A DNA stretch of 64,000 nucleotides, taken from assembly GCA_035391225.1 (NCBI GenBank), contig DAOPKN010000009.1, positions 12,945 to 76,944 on the forward strand. Direction: 5' to 3'. Below, one piece after another: positions 8,844 to 17,651 of the stretch (positions within the stretch are counted from its first letter, which is position 1; each line of letters starts with the position of its first letter). A model generated the notes under the pieces. The model searched no databases. It was not told where the DNA came from and saw nothing but the letters and a program-made list of their open reading frames with translations. The position numbers and the translations under genes are program-made. This stretch comes from DAOPKN01 sp035391225 (GTDB lineage: Bacteria; Thermotogota; Thermotogae; MWEM01).

Positions 8844-9386
8844 ATGAAGCATCCCTTTTTCAAGAGGCAATGGGTGTGGCTGGCAACCATCGTTTTGCTA
8901 TTGTTGGTTTTCTTGAGTGGCTGCCTGTATGTACCCCAGGAATCGTTCGAACTGACGAGTTTCGTGGATATGCGTTTGAACGGATTTTCCATGGACTCTT
9001 TCCGTTTTTCCACGTTGGGGCAAGCCCTCAACAAGGAAGAGGAATACCTGGGAACCGTCTTCCAGGCATCTTTTTTCGTGGATTCCGGGGAAGTACTCAC
9101 GTTTGTCGCATCCCAAGGAGAGAAGCGCTCTGCGATCCAGAGCCTGTGGTTCCAATATCGGAAAAGCGACGAAGCTGGTTTGGGAAGCCTGTTTCGCTAC
9201 GTCCCCTACTACTACGGTGAGTACGAAGCTTCACAGGAAATGGTGTTTACCCGCAGCTGGTTTTTCCGGGATTGGTTTTTCCGCATTTCCGGCGAAACGG
9301 AAGAAGCCGTGCAGGAATTTTACGGGAAGGTCCAGGTTTTCATGGAACGCAATTTCGTGGTCAATCGGAGCGTGGAGCAAATTTGA
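8844..9386 (+). CDS. Putative lipoprotein of unknown function
   Basis: I do not recognise this 180-residue protein. It opens with a basic segment (MKHPFFKRQW), a hydrophobic stretch and a lipobox FLSGC, so it should be lipidated and held at the membrane by its Cys. The rest is rich in Phe and Tyr, with no motif I know. ATG 8844 is favoured because it is eight bases after GGAGGT at 8830-8835; ATG 8838 is too close. The stop overlaps the following radical SAM gene (TTGA), so the two are likely co-translated. Confidence 0.7.
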   Translation: MKHPFFKRQWVWLATIVLLLLVFLSGCLYVPQESFELTSFVDMRLNGFSMDSFRFSTLGQALNKEEEYLGTVFQASFFVDSGEVLTFVASQGEKRSAIQSLWFQYRKSDEAGLGSLFRYVPYYYGEYEASQEMVFTRSWFFRDWFFRISGETEEAVQEFYGKVQVFMERNFVVNRSVEQI

Positions 9387-10312
9387 CACCCCACGAACCC
9401 TTTCGCAGGGTTAGTGCCTTTTTCAAGGAACGTTACGGCTACCGCGTGCAACGTATCCCCCTTTCCATCGGTTTGGGATGTCCAAACCGGAATGCAGCCG
9501 ATGGCAAAGGGGGATGCATTTTTTGTGATCCAAAGGGAAGCGGCTTCGCTGCCCTTTCCCCCGACACCCCTCTTTCCGAACAGTTTTCCTTTTTTCGGCA
9601 GAGAGCTGTTTCCAAGTACGGGGACCAAGTACGTTTCCTGGCGTATTTCCAGTCTTTTTCCAACACGTATGCCCCGGTAGAAACGCTCCGGGCTTTCTAC
9701 GATCAAGCTATCGCGAACGAAAAGGTTGTGGCACTGGACGTTTCGACACGCCCGGACTGTGTTCCGGAAGAGGTGCTGCAGTTGCTGCAAGGCTACCGTG
9801 ATCGGGTGGATGTCTACTTGGAGTTGGGGCTGCAAACGGCGAACAACGCTACCCTGAAGCTTTTGCGGCGGGGGCATTCGCTCGCCCAGTTCGTGGACGC
9901 CACGCTTCGCGCCCACGCGCATGGACTTCAAGTCGTGGCGCATGTTATCCTGGATCTGCCCTGGGATAACAAGGCAGATGTGGTGGAAACCGCCCGGGTC
10001 CTGAGTGCGTTGCAAGTGGAGGGAGTGAAGTGCCACTCTCTGTACCGTGTGCAGGATACCCCCTTGGATGAGATGGTTCGTTCCGGACAGCTGCAGATGC
10101 TTTCCAAGGAAGAGTTCCTCGACCGTACGGTAGCCTTTTTGTCGAACTTGGACCCGAACATGGTGATTCATCGCTTGGTATCAGACCCCCCTATGGTCGG
10201 GGCAACGGGCAACTGGGGGATGACCAAAATCTCCTTGTTAAACGAGATTGAGAAGGAACTCAGAAGGCGTGAGCAATGGCAAGGAAAAGCTTTCCACTAC
10301 CTGAATCGCTGA
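9383..10312 (+). CDS. Radical SAM protein, YhcC/TIGR01212-type
   Basis: A 309-residue radical SAM enzyme. The Fe-S ligands fit the variant arrangement of this family: Cys33 in GLGCPNR, then Cys45 and Cys48 in GGCIFC. The later motif LELGLQTANN and the YRVQDTPL segment also match YhcC-type proteins, whose substrate is not established to my knowledge. The TTG start at 9383 overlaps the lipoprotein stop and has GGAG five bases upstream. Its 3' end overlaps murB by 37 bases. Confidence 0.85.
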   Translation: MTPHEPFRRVSAFFKERYGYRVQRIPLSIGLGCPNRNAADGKGGCIFCDPKGSGFAALSPDTPLSEQFSFFRQRAVSKYGDQVRFLAYFQSFSNTYAPVETLRAFYDQAIANEKVVALDVSTRPDCVPEEVLQLLQGYRDRVDVYLELGLQTANNATLKLLRRGHSLAQFVDATLRAHAHGLQVVAHVILDLPWDNKADVVETARVLSALQVEGVKCHSLYRVQDTPLDEMVRSGQLQMLSKEEFLDRTVAFLSNLDPNMVIHRLVSDPPMVGATGNWGMTKISLLNEIEKELRRREQWQGKAFHYLNR

Positions 10313-11211
10313 AACACGACTTGTACCTATCACTGTACTTGGCGGGGTGCGTGCTGCGCGAAAACGAGCCGCTTTCTGCGCATACTACGATGGGCATCGG
10401 GGGAAGTACCCCGCTCTGGGTACAGCCGGTTTCCAAGGGTGCGCTTTCGCAATCCTTGGGGCTTTTGGAGCAAGCCGGGGTTCCCTACCGGCTCATCGGC
10501 AATGGTTCCAACCTTTTGGTGAAGGAGGAACCTTTGCCCTTTGCGGTGTTGGATACCACCCGGGTGCAACATGTCTTTTTTTCCGGCAATCGCGTGGTGG
10601 TTGCCGCGGGGGTTCTCCTTCGCAGCTTGGGAAGGCTTTGCCAAGAAATGGGGCTTTCCGGGTTGGAGAATCTTTCGGGAATCCCGGGCACAGTGGGGGG
10701 CGCGATTCGCACGAATGCGGGGGCCTACGGGAGCCATTTCGGGGATTTGGTACGGGAGCTGTGCCTTTTTGACCGCAACGCCGGGAAACACATCCGTTTT
10801 TCTCCGGGGGAGGGCTTTTTCCAGTACCGCCGTAGTGCCCTTGATCCCGCCGTGCAGGTAGTGACCGAGGTGGTATTGGAGCTTTCTCCCGGAGCCCCGC
10901 AATACATCGCCCAGAAGACGCGCGATGTGGAGCAAAAGCGCTTTTGCATCCAACCCCTTTGCTTTCCGAGTGCGGGGAGTGTTTTCAAGAAGCCCTTTGC
11001 CGACTTCCACGTGGGAAAAGTGGTGGAAGAATTGGGTTTGAAGGGGAAGCGAGTGGGGGGAGCGCAAGTTTCCGAGAAACATGCGGGATTCATCGTGAAC
11101 CGGGGACACGCGACATTCGCCGATGTGTTCCAGCTGATTCGATTGGTGCAAGGTACGGTACAGAAGAGTTGGGGGCTTTTATTGGAACTTGAAGTGGAAG
11201 TTTGGCCATGA
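10276..11211 (+). CDS. murB: UDP-N-acetylenolpyruvoylglucosamine reductase
   Basis: Reduces UDP-GlcNAc-enolpyruvate to UDP-MurNAc with FAD and NADPH, the second committed step of peptidoglycan synthesis. The FAD motif GNGSNLLV (75-82), SGIPGTVGGAI, Tyr184-Arg185 (QYRRS), catalytic Ser235 in PSAGSVFK and the terminal Glu in LELEVEVW are all present. The 311 residues fit the shorter type II enzymes. The ATG lies 37 bases inside the radical SAM gene. glmS follows after 15 bases, so two wall-precursor steps sit together. Confidence 0.95.
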   Translation: MARKSFPLPESLKHDLYLSLYLAGCVLRENEPLSAHTTMGIGGSTPLWVQPVSKGALSQSLGLLEQAGVPYRLIGNGSNLLVKEEPLPFAVLDTTRVQHVFFSGNRVVVAAGVLLRSLGRLCQEMGLSGLENLSGIPGTVGGAIRTNAGAYGSHFGDLVRELCLFDRNAGKHIRFSPGEGFFQYRRSALDPAVQVVTEVVLELSPGAPQYIAQKTRDVEQKRFCIQPLCFPSAGSVFKKPFADFHVGKVVEELGLKGKRVGGAQVSEKHAGFIVNRGHATFADVFQLIRLVQGTVQKSWGLLLELEVEVWP

Positions 11212-11226
11212 TGGGGGGAGAAGAAG

Positions 11227-13047
11227 ATGTGTGGCATTTTTGGATTGATCGGGAAGGGGAATCGCCTCGGGGACCTGGTGGAAGGTTTGCGCAAGTTGGA
11301 GTACCGGGGATACGACTCCGCTGGGATCGCGTACATCTCGGGAAACCGCGTGGAAGTGGGAAAGAAAAGTGGGCGCGTGTCGGTTTTGGAAGAAATGTAT
11401 GCCCAGCGACTACAAACGTTCGTGAATGCGGGGATTGCGCACACGCGTTGGGCAACGCACGGCAATCCCAATGATGTCAACGCGCATCCGCACACCGATT
11501 GTTCGGGAAAGATCGCAGTGGTCCACAACGGTATCATTGAAAACTTTTCCGAGCTCAAGAACGAGTTGCTTTCCCGAGGGCATCGGTTGCACAGTGATAC
11601 GGACACGGAACTCATAGCCCACCTGGTGGAAGAGTACTACGGGGGCGACTTGCTGGAAGCGGTTTTGGCGGCGTCCAAGCGGCTTCGGGGCGCCTTTGCC
11701 ATCGGTGTTCTGCATGCGGATTGCCCCGAACAACTGGTCATCGCGCGCGAAGGAAGTCCCCTGGTGGTGGGAAAAACCCCCGCTGGTGCGGTGATGGGTT
11801 CGGATGTGACCCCGTTGCTGAAGTACACGCGTGATGTTTTTTTCGTGGAAGATGGGGAATTCGTGTTGCTTTCTCCGCAGGGCATCCAGTTCTTCACGTC
11901 GGATGGCCGGTGGAAGAAACACGACCCGGTTCGGGTGGATTGGGAGGAGGAAGCCGCCGAAAAGGGGGGCTTCAAGTTCTTCATGGAAAAGGAAATCTCC
12001 GAGGAACCCCGCGTCATCCAGCAAGCCCTTTCGGGACGCCTGGTGGGGGAGAAGGTACATTTCCCAGAGTTACAAGAGTGGGAGAGCTTTTTGCAAGGGC
12101 TGGAAGGGATCACCCTGGTGGCCGCGGGGACTTCTTGGCATGCTTCGCTGGTTTTCCAGGCACTCGTGCGTGAAGCACTGCAATTGCGTTGCGACGTGGA
12201 AATCGCTTCGGAGTTTCGCTTTCGCAAGATTTTCGGGAACCCCCAGAAAGAACTGTTCCTGTTCATCTCCCAATCCGGTGAAACCACCGATACGTTGGAA
12301 AGCCTTCGGCTCGCCAAGAAGGAAGGTTTTCGAACCCTCGCGATCACCAATGTCATCGGCTCAACCATCACCCGGGAGGCGGAGAAGACGTTGTTTCTCC
12401 ATGCGGGACCGGAAATTGGCGTGGCCTCCACAAAGGCGTACGTGGGGCAGCTGGTGGTATTGTACTTGCTGCTGGCTTTTTTGATCCAAAACCGGGGACT
12501 GGCCTTGGAAGAAGGTTTCCTGGAAGACCTTTCCATCATGCCGTCCCTTTTCCAAAACCAGTTGTCGCAAAAGCAGAAGTTGGCAGAATTGGCCCGCCGG
12601 TACGCTTTCTTTCACCATTTCATGTACATCGGCAGGGGTTTGCATTATCCTACCGCGTTGGAAGGAGCGCTGAAGATCAAGGAGATCTCCTACATCCACG
12701 CTACGGCCTATCCCGGGGGGGAACTCAAGCACGGCCCGATTGCCCTTCTCGACGAGGGTTTCCCTGTTTTTGCCATCGCGCCGCACGACCGCTACTTCGC
12801 CAAGATGAAAAGCAACATCCTGGAAACACAGGCCCGGAATGCGCGCGTGATTTGCCTGGTGTCGGAGGATTTACCCCAAGAAAGTCGCGTACAGGCAGAC
12901 ACGATCGAAATGCCGCGGGTTCACCCCTGGCTTTTCCCACTGGTGAGTGCCCCGGTGATCCAGCTTTTTTCGTACTTCGTTGCCGACCTGCGCGGACTGG
13001 ACGTGGATAAACCGCGAAACCTGGCAAAAAGCGTCACGGTGGAGTAG
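11227..13047 (+). CDS. glmS: Glutamine-fructose-6-phosphate aminotransferase
   Basis: Makes glucosamine-6-phosphate from fructose-6-phosphate and glutamine, the entry to amino-sugar and peptidoglycan synthesis. The 606 residues start with MCGIFGLIGK, where Cys2 is the glutaminase nucleophile. Class II amidotransferase motifs EYRGYDSAG and HTRWATHG follow. Two SIS sugar-isomerase domains (SQSGETTDTL, GRGLHYPTALEGALK) complete it, ending in the usual PRNLAKSVTVE. A GGGGGGAG site precedes the ATG. I see no glmS ribozyme in the 15-base gap. The 3' end overlaps convergent rbgA by 14 bases. Confidence 0.97.
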   Translation: MCGIFGLIGKGNRLGDLVEGLRKLEYRGYDSAGIAYISGNRVEVGKKSGRVSVLEEMYAQRLQTFVNAGIAHTRWATHGNPNDVNAHPHTDCSGKIAVVHNGIIENFSELKNELLSRGHRLHSDTDTELIAHLVEEYYGGDLLEAVLAASKRLRGAFAIGVLHADCPEQLVIAREGSPLVVGKTPAGAVMGSDVTPLLKYTRDVFFVEDGEFVLLSPQGIQFFTSDGRWKKHDPVRVDWEEEAAEKGGFKFFMEKEISEEPRVIQQALSGRLVGEKVHFPELQEWESFLQGLEGITLVAAGTSWHASLVFQALVREALQLRCDVEIASEFRFRKIFGNPQKELFLFISQSGETTDTLESLRLAKKEGFRTLAITNVIGSTITREAEKTLFLHAGPEIGVASTKAYVGQLVVLYLLLAFLIQNRGLALEEGFLEDLSIMPSLFQNQLSQKQKLAELARRYAFFHHFMYIGRGLHYPTALEGALKIKEISYIHATAYPGGELKHGPIALLDEGFPVFAIAPHDRYFAKMKSNILETQARNARVICLVSEDLPQESRVQADTIEMPRVHPWLFPLVSAPVIQLFSYFVADLRGLDVDKPRNLAKSVTVE

Positions 13048-13891
13048 TCTCTTCGCCTTTCAGTATGGAAGGGTCTTCCCAGGAAACGGGGCCAAGGGTT
13101 CCATCCGCGAAGCTTTTCCACAGGAAGGAACGCGCCCTTTCCAGGTTCTTTTTTCCTCCCTTTTCCAGGAATCCAAACCGTATGCAGAGGATCTCGAGCA
13201 ATTCCTTGATTTCCCCGGAAGGGGGGGGCGAGATCTGCAGCTGGTTCATCCACTTCTCCAAAATGTTGGGGAAGTTCTGGCGGGCATACTCCACACCAAA
13301 TTCCAGAGCATTTTCCACCTGGTTTTCTTCGCCAAGGATGGAACCGGTGAGCAGAAGTTTGAAGCGTACGTGGGAACTGTACAGGTTCTTGAAGAGAATA
13401 CCTGGTGAGTCCATCAGGAAGAACGTGTCGCTCACGTGGATCCACTGGACGCCACGCGTCACGCCGGGAGTGTTCCCCGTGACCAATCTTTTCTTTCCCA
13501 GCAACGCGTTGATCAGCGTGGATTTGCCCACGTTGGGGATGCCCACTACCAGGGCGCGTTTCAATGCCTTACGCGAAGGGAGCCTCTTTTCCAGCAGTTG
13601 TAGGTCCTTTCGAATCTGTGCGGGGCTTTTTTTCAGGCTGGTGGGAAGGACTTCTTGGCCTTGCTGCTGGTAGTACGCGATCCAGCGCTTGGTGGTGGAG
13701 GCATCTGCCAGGTCCGCTTTCGTGAGGAGGATAAGGGTTTTCTTGTTGTGGAACATTTCTTTCCACTCGTAAGCCCTTCCCGAATAGGGGATGCGGGCAT
13801 CCACCAGTTCGAGCACCGCATCCACCGCGGAGATATTCCTTTTGATTTGTCGCCGGGCTTTTTCCATGTGCCCGGGGTACCAGGTTGCCAT
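13034..13891 (-). CDS. rbgA: Ribosome biogenesis GTPase RbgA/YlqF
   Basis: Circularly permuted GTPase needed for late 50S subunit maturation. Motif order is permuted as expected: G4 (LLTKAD) comes first, then G1 (GIPNVGKST), the G2 Thr in NTPGVTRG and G3 (DSPG). The ATG at 13891 shares one base with the lepB stop (TAATG) and gives 285 residues. A longer in-frame start 13 codons upstream lies inside lepB and is less likely. It is the last gene of the ffh operon. Confidence 0.93.
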   Translation of the reverse strand: MATWYPGHMEKARRQIKRNISAVDAVLELVDARIPYSGRAYEWKEMFHNKKTLILLTKADLADASTTKRWIAYYQQQGQEVLPTSLKKSPAQIRKDLQLLEKRLPSRKALKRALVVGIPNVGKSTLINALLGKKRLVTGNTPGVTRGVQWIHVSDTFFLMDSPGILFKNLYSSHVRFKLLLTGSILGEENQVENALEFGVEYARQNFPNILEKWMNQLQISPPPSGEIKELLEILCIRFGFLEKGGKKNLERARSFLWKSFADGTLGPVSWEDPSILKGEETTPP

Positions 13892-14727
13892 TAGTGTCGG
13901 TGCATCGGCCCGAAGCGATCCAGTGGCCAAATCCGCAGTAAGGGGCCTCCCACCACGTTTTCCACTGGAACGAACCCGAAGAAACGACTATCGAAGCTCT
14001 CGTCGGAATTGTCCCCCATGAAGAAGTAGCACCCTTCGGGCACGGTCACTTGGATGGAACCGGAAGCATCTTTTTTCGCGTACTCGTCTACCTCGAGGTC
14101 ACCGAAAACTTCTTCGTAGGAGTCGGTGTAATCGAGCATCTCGTTCAAGTTGCGGAACTGTGCCACCGTGCCGGAGGACAGGTACTGGTATGCATCGGGG
14201 TAGGCCATTTTGTGGTAGAAGGAAGGATCGGAAAAAACACCCTCACGCGTGTAGGCAATACCCGTCAAACCGGCGGGTGTTTTGCCGTTCACCAGGATGC
14301 GATAGGTGCCCGGGTTGTCCAGGTTGGGCACCAGCTGCAATACATCCCCCGGTTTCCCAATGAGCCGCTTGACGTACTTCACATGCCCCTTGTAGCGGGC
14401 GGGAGAGAAAAGATCCATGAACTTGTCGAAAAAGCGCAGCATCTCTTGGGCACTCTTGTCGATAAAGGGTGTCCAGAACACCACGATATCTCCGTATTCG
14501 GGGGGGCTTGCTTGGTAGGTGATGCGTTCGATGAACAAGCGGTCTTGGGGAGCGATAGTGGGATCCATGGAGGGAGTCGGAACCATCATGGTTTCAAAGA
14601 CAAACAACCGGATGATCACCACTGCCACCGCGGCATATGCGAAGGCTTTGATCCATTCCACGGTTTCTTTCTTGGCTTTTTCTTTGAAAGTTGCTTTTTT
14701 CGCTTTTTTCTGTGGCAAAGGAATCAT
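13891..14727 (-). CDS. lepB: Signal peptidase I
   Basis: Membrane serine/lysine protease that removes signal peptides from exported proteins. A Lys-rich cytoplasmic N-terminus leads into one membrane segment (about 27-45). Catalytic Ser53 lies in PTPSMDPT and catalytic Lys120 in YVKRLIGKPGD. The C-terminal box GDNSDESFDSRFFG is intact. At 278 residues it is longer than many Firmicute forms because of an insert between the Lys box and the GDN box (about 140-235). A hairpin terminator lies between it and rplS, so lepB may be transcribed at a lower level. Confidence 0.95.
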   Translation of the reverse strand: MIPLPQKKAKKATFKEKAKKETVEWIKAFAYAAVAVVIIRLFVFETMMVPTPSMDPTIAPQDRLFIERITYQASPPEYGDIVVFWTPFIDKSAQEMLRFFDKFMDLFSPARYKGHVKYVKRLIGKPGDVLQLVPNLDNPGTYRILVNGKTPAGLTGIAYTREGVFSDPSFYHKMAYPDAYQYLSSGTVAQFRNLNEMLDYTDSYEEVFGDLEVDEYAKKDASGSIQVTVPEGCYFFMGDNSDESFDSRFFGFVPVENVVGGPLLRIWPLDRFGPMHRH

Positions 14728-14763
14728 CTCCCAAAAAAAGACATCCGGGAAAGATCTCCCGGT

Positions 14764-14800
14764 ACGAAAGAAAACCGGGCAATACAGGGATTGCCCGGTT
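14764..14800 (-). terminator. Rho-independent terminator between rplS and lepB
   Basis: An 11-bp perfect inverted repeat (AACCGGGCAAT / ATTGCCCGGTT, 14773-14783 and 14790-14800) with a 6-base loop. Read on the minus strand it is followed by the T-rich run TTCTTTC. It should reduce transcription from rplS into lepB-rbgA. No obvious promoter lies between it and lepB, so partial readthrough is likely. Confidence 0.75.
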
Positions 14801-14812
14801 GCTTTGCGGGGA

Positions 14813-15166
14813 TCAGTTCCAATCCCGGCGTTCCTTGATCTTGACCACTCCGACGATCTTGCGGATGTAGAACAGCTTGGCGCGTCGCACTTTCCCTTTT
14901 TTCAACACTTCCACGTTTTGGATGGAAGGACAATGGTAGGGAAAGATCTTTTCGACTCCCACACCGTTGGCACCGATCTTTCGCACGGTGAATGTCTTTC
15001 CCATTCCACCGCCTCTTTTTTGAATGACGATACCTTCGAACTTCTGGATCCTTTCCTTGTTTCCTTCCACGATTTTCAAGGAAACCCGAATGGTGTCTCC
15101 CACGCGGAAAGGAGGAACCTCACGGTACTGGCTCTGTTCAAGGGCTTTAATCAGGGCATCGGACAT
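14813..15166 (-). CDS. rplS: 50S ribosomal protein L19
   Basis: 117-residue structural protein at the 30S-50S interface. The typical features are the PPFRVGDTIRV opening, the FEGIVIQKRGGG core and the VRRAKLFYIR end. A strong AAGGAGGTAAG ribosome binding site precedes the ATG. It sits between the SPOUT methylase and lepB. Confidence 0.98.
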   Translation of the reverse strand: MSDALIKALEQSQYREVPPFRVGDTIRVSLKIVEGNKERIQKFEGIVIQKRGGGMGKTFTVRKIGANGVGVEKIFPYHCPSIQNVEVLKKGKVRRAKLFYIRKIVGVVKIKERRDWN

Positions 15167-15184
15167 TTTTCTTACCTCCTTGGC

Positions 15185-15760
15185 TTATTCTTTTGTTACT
15201 TGTTCTCCGATCAAGCGATCGAGAATGATGGCGATCGCGCTTCGCACGGATAAATGGTTGAAACTTGCATTTTCCCGCACCGGTCCCAATCGTACGTCGC
15301 AAAGGGATAGGATTTCGGGGGGAAGTCCCCAGCCCGTTCCAAAAAGCAACAAGATGGGACGCGTTTCGGAAACGATGCTTTCCCGCATCTGTTCGTACGT
15401 GGTAATGCCCGGTCCGGACTTGGCGGAGGTGAAAACCAACAAGGGTTCTTGCCCTTCCGCGCACCGAATCTCTTCCAGGGTATCTTCCAGGTAGGGCTTG
15501 AGCGACACGATTTCCAACGCATCGCTGCGATTGGGGTTGTGCGGTCTACCCGCACCCTGGAGCCAGAAGCGCAGCACGCGCTGCACGATTTGTTGCTGTG
15601 CGGGCAAGTTGGTCACCATGTAGTACCGCTTGAGGTGATAGGTACGACAGGTTCGGGCAATATCGTGGATATCGATATTGGTGATTGCGGTGGAAATGAT
15701 TTGCCCGTCCTTTCCAAGGCAGGGGTAATGGATCAAGGCTGCGTAGAGTTTATTCAGCAT
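15185..15760 (-). CDS. SPOUT-family RNA methyltransferase (trmD-associated)
   Basis: A 191-residue protein that matches the SAM-dependent RNA methyltransferase family found between trmD and rplS in Thermotogota and Aquificota. Visible features are the HYPCLGKDGQ N-terminus, PILLLFGTGWGLPPE (the Gly-rich knot loop that binds AdoMet in SPOUT enzymes) and a C-terminal NHLSVRSAIAIILDRL helix. The modified nucleotide is unknown to me. The ATG at 15760 overlaps the trmD stop by 11 bases. Confidence 0.85.
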   Translation of the reverse strand: MLNKLYAALIHYPCLGKDGQIISTAITNIDIHDIARTCRTYHLKRYYMVTNLPAQQQIVQRVLRFWLQGAGRPHNPNRSDALEIVSLKPYLEDTLEEIRCAEGQEPLLVFTSAKSGPGITTYEQMRESIVSETRPILLLFGTGWGLPPEILSLCDVRLGPVRENASFNHLSVRSAIAIILDRLIGEQVTKE

Positions 15761-16493
15761 CGGAAAAACACTCCTTGAACAGTTCTACGAGGGCTTTCTT
15801 CTCCGAGGGAGAAAGCTCCTTCTTTAGGAACAGATCTGGCCTTTTGCGCAGCGTATTCCGCAGGGAGCTTTTCATCCTTTCCCTTTCGATACGTGCGTGG
15901 TTCCCACTGGTGAGCACCTCGGGCACATCCATCCCACGGAAGGTGGCGGGCCGGGTGTAGTTGTCGTGGTCCAATAGCCCCGCGAAAAAAGAATCGTTGG
16001 ACACAGAATCGCTGTTCCCCACCACACCAGGGACGAAACGGCTGGTCGCATCGAGCATCACCAATAGGGGAAGCTCTGCGCCGGTGGTGACGAAATCACC
16101 CAGGGATACCTCGCAATCCACGAGCGACAAGATTCTTTGGTCAAGGCCTTCGTAGCGCCCGCAAAAGAACACCATGCTTGATTCCAGTGCCCATTGCTTG
16201 GCGGTTTCGGACGTAAACCTCTCCCCTTGGGGCGAAGGATACACCACGTAGGGTTTCGGTTCCGCTTCGGGCAAAGAATCCCAGAATTCGAAAAAGGGTT
16301 CCGGCTTCATCACCATTCCGCCTCCTCCCCCGAAAGCATAATCGTCGGTGGTGCGATGCTGGTCATGCGTGAAATCCCGCAGGTTCACCACTTCGACTTC
16401 AATTCGCCCAGAAGAAATGGCTCTTCCCAGCACCCCCCATTGCAAGGCCCCTTGCACGAAATCGGGAAACACCGTAAGGATTCTCCATTTCAC
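15750..16493 (-). CDS. trmD: tRNA (guanine-N1-)-methyltransferase
   Basis: Methylates G37 of tRNAs reading CNN codons, preventing +1 frameshifting. The 247 residues start WRILTVFPDF. They include the knot region (YPSPQGERF, FFCGRYEGLDQR, SLGDFVTTGAE) and the C-terminal RPATFRGMDVPEVLTSGNH. The GTG start at 16493 lies in a GTGA overlap with rimM. The longer open frame upstream runs inside rimM and is rejected. Confidence 0.97.
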   Translation of the reverse strand: MKWRILTVFPDFVQGALQWGVLGRAISSGRIEVEVVNLRDFTHDQHRTTDDYAFGGGGGMVMKPEPFFEFWDSLPEAEPKPYVVYPSPQGERFTSETAKQWALESSMVFFCGRYEGLDQRILSLVDCEVSLGDFVTTGAELPLLVMLDATSRFVPGVVGNSDSVSNDSFFAGLLDHDNYTRPATFRGMDVPEVLTSGNHARIERERMKSSLRNTLRKRPDLFLKKELSPSEKKALVELFKECFSDAE

Positions 16494-17074
16494 GGCTCTT
16501 CGGTCCCGGTGGTTGGTGATTCTCCCGAGGCTGCTTCCACGGGAACGCGGACCCAGATTTTCTTGGCTTGCAGGTCCATTTTGACGATGAACTGCGAAAC
16601 CATGGGCACAAGGAGTTCTTCTTTTCCCGCAAGCCTTTCCTTCAACGAAACTTGTAGTACATCCGCCGATCCCGTCTCGATGATGTCTTTTGCCGTCCCA
16701 AGGAAGCGATCGTTTTCGTCGAAAACCTGGCAATCCAATACTTGGTAAAAGTAGTACTCGTTTTGCTTGAGGGGAGGCAAATCTTGCCTGTCTTGCCAAA
16801 TTTCAAACCCCTGCACCTTCCGGGCATCTTCCAAACTCTTGATTTCTTCGAACCGCACGAAAAGGCGTTGGGGCGTGCCGCGAACGGATTCGAGTGTCAC
16901 GAAGAGGTGCCGGCGCTTCTGTGGATGGAAAAGGAAATACTCCTTCCCTGGTTGCAAAGGAACCGCTTCGAAATCGCTCGCCCGGGCTTTTACCTCGCCC
17001 TCAAGGCCATGGGTACCGAGTACGCGACCCACTGGGATCGAACGATCGAGCAGCATCTTGAGGCTTTGCAGCAC
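16490..17074 (-). CDS. rimM: 16S rRNA processing protein RimM
   Basis: Assists 30S head assembly and binds S19. The N-terminal beta-barrel begins IPVGRVLGTHGLEGEVKA. The C-terminal PRC-barrel contains YYFYQVLDCQVFDENDRFLG. There are 194 residues from GTG 17074, which has AGGTGA eight bases upstream; an ATG at 17056 is an alternative. The C-terminal tail after WVRVP is short and rich in Gly, Ser and Thr. Confidence 0.94.
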   Translation of the reverse strand: MLQSLKMLLDRSIPVGRVLGTHGLEGEVKARASDFEAVPLQPGKEYFLFHPQKRRHLFVTLESVRGTPQRLFVRFEEIKSLEDARKVQGFEIWQDRQDLPPLKQNEYYFYQVLDCQVFDENDRFLGTAKDIIETGSADVLQVSLKERLAGKEELLVPMVSQFIVKMDLQAKKIWVRVPVEAASGESPTTGTEEP

Positions 17075-17081
17075 TGCAGCT

Positions 17082-17312
17082 TCACCTCAAGACCCGGAGG
17101 ATGAACTTCTCGCTCTTCTCACCGGCAAGGGCATTGAGCAAAATGTTGATGGACTTGATGGTACGTCCGTTCTTTCCAATGATCTGCCCCACGTCTTCTT
17201 CATCCAGGGAGAGTTCGAACACTTCGTTTCCCTCTTCTTCGCCGTGCGTGATGGTCACACGTTCCGGGTGCTTGACAATGCCCTTCACGATAAACTCGAG
17301 TGCTTCTCTCAT
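17082..17312 (-). CDS. khpA: KH-domain RNA-binding protein KhpA
   Basis: 76-residue single KH domain of the KhpA/YlqC family, a global RNA chaperone that often pairs with KhpB. The GXXG loop is GKNG within DVGQIIGKNGRTIKSI. The ATG overlaps the rpsP stop (ATGA). Its place between rpsP and rimM is conserved in many Firmicutes and Thermotogota. Confidence 0.95.
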   Translation of the reverse strand: MREALEFIVKGIVKHPERVTITHGEEEGNEVFELSLDEEDVGQIIGKNGRTIKSINILLNALAGEKSEKFILRVLR

Positions 17313-17617
17313 TCCTGGGATTCAGAACCCTCGGGCACCGGTTGTTCTTCGGCACGGTTTTTCTCACGGTCAAAGCGATCCATGATGCCGTACTTGGAGA
17401 AGATATTCCGCACGGTATCCGTTGGTTGTGCACCCTTGAGTAACCACTCGATGGCCCTGTCGATATTGACCTTGGTCAAAGCGGGGTCCTTGATAGGATC
17501 GTAGAATCCCAGCGATTCGAGGTATGCCCCATCCCTTCGTTTTTTCGAGTCCATGACAACAACCCTGTAAAAGGGCATTTTCCTTTTTCCCATTCGGGTC
17601 AAGCGAATTTTTACCAT
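17309..17617 (-). CDS. rpsP: 30S ribosomal protein S16
   Basis: 102-residue small-subunit protein with the standard start MVKIRLTRMGKRKMPFYR and an acidic C-terminal tail. The start is set at ATG 17617 by homology. An AGGAGG lies 12 bases upstream. A second in-frame ATG at 17626 is only three bases from that site and would add MFS. Confidence 0.96.
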   Translation of the reverse strand: MVKIRLTRMGKRKMPFYRVVVMDSKKRRDGAYLESLGFYDPIKDPALTKVNIDRAIEWLLKGAQPTDTVRNIFSKYGIMDRFDREKNRAEEQPVPEGSESQE

Positions 17618-17651
17618 TGAAAACATCAACCTCCTGAAGTGTATTTCAAAA

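Noticed and set aside
11212..11226. glmS ribozyme/riboswitch
   Set aside because: Only 15 bases separate murB and glmS, far too few for the ribozyme.
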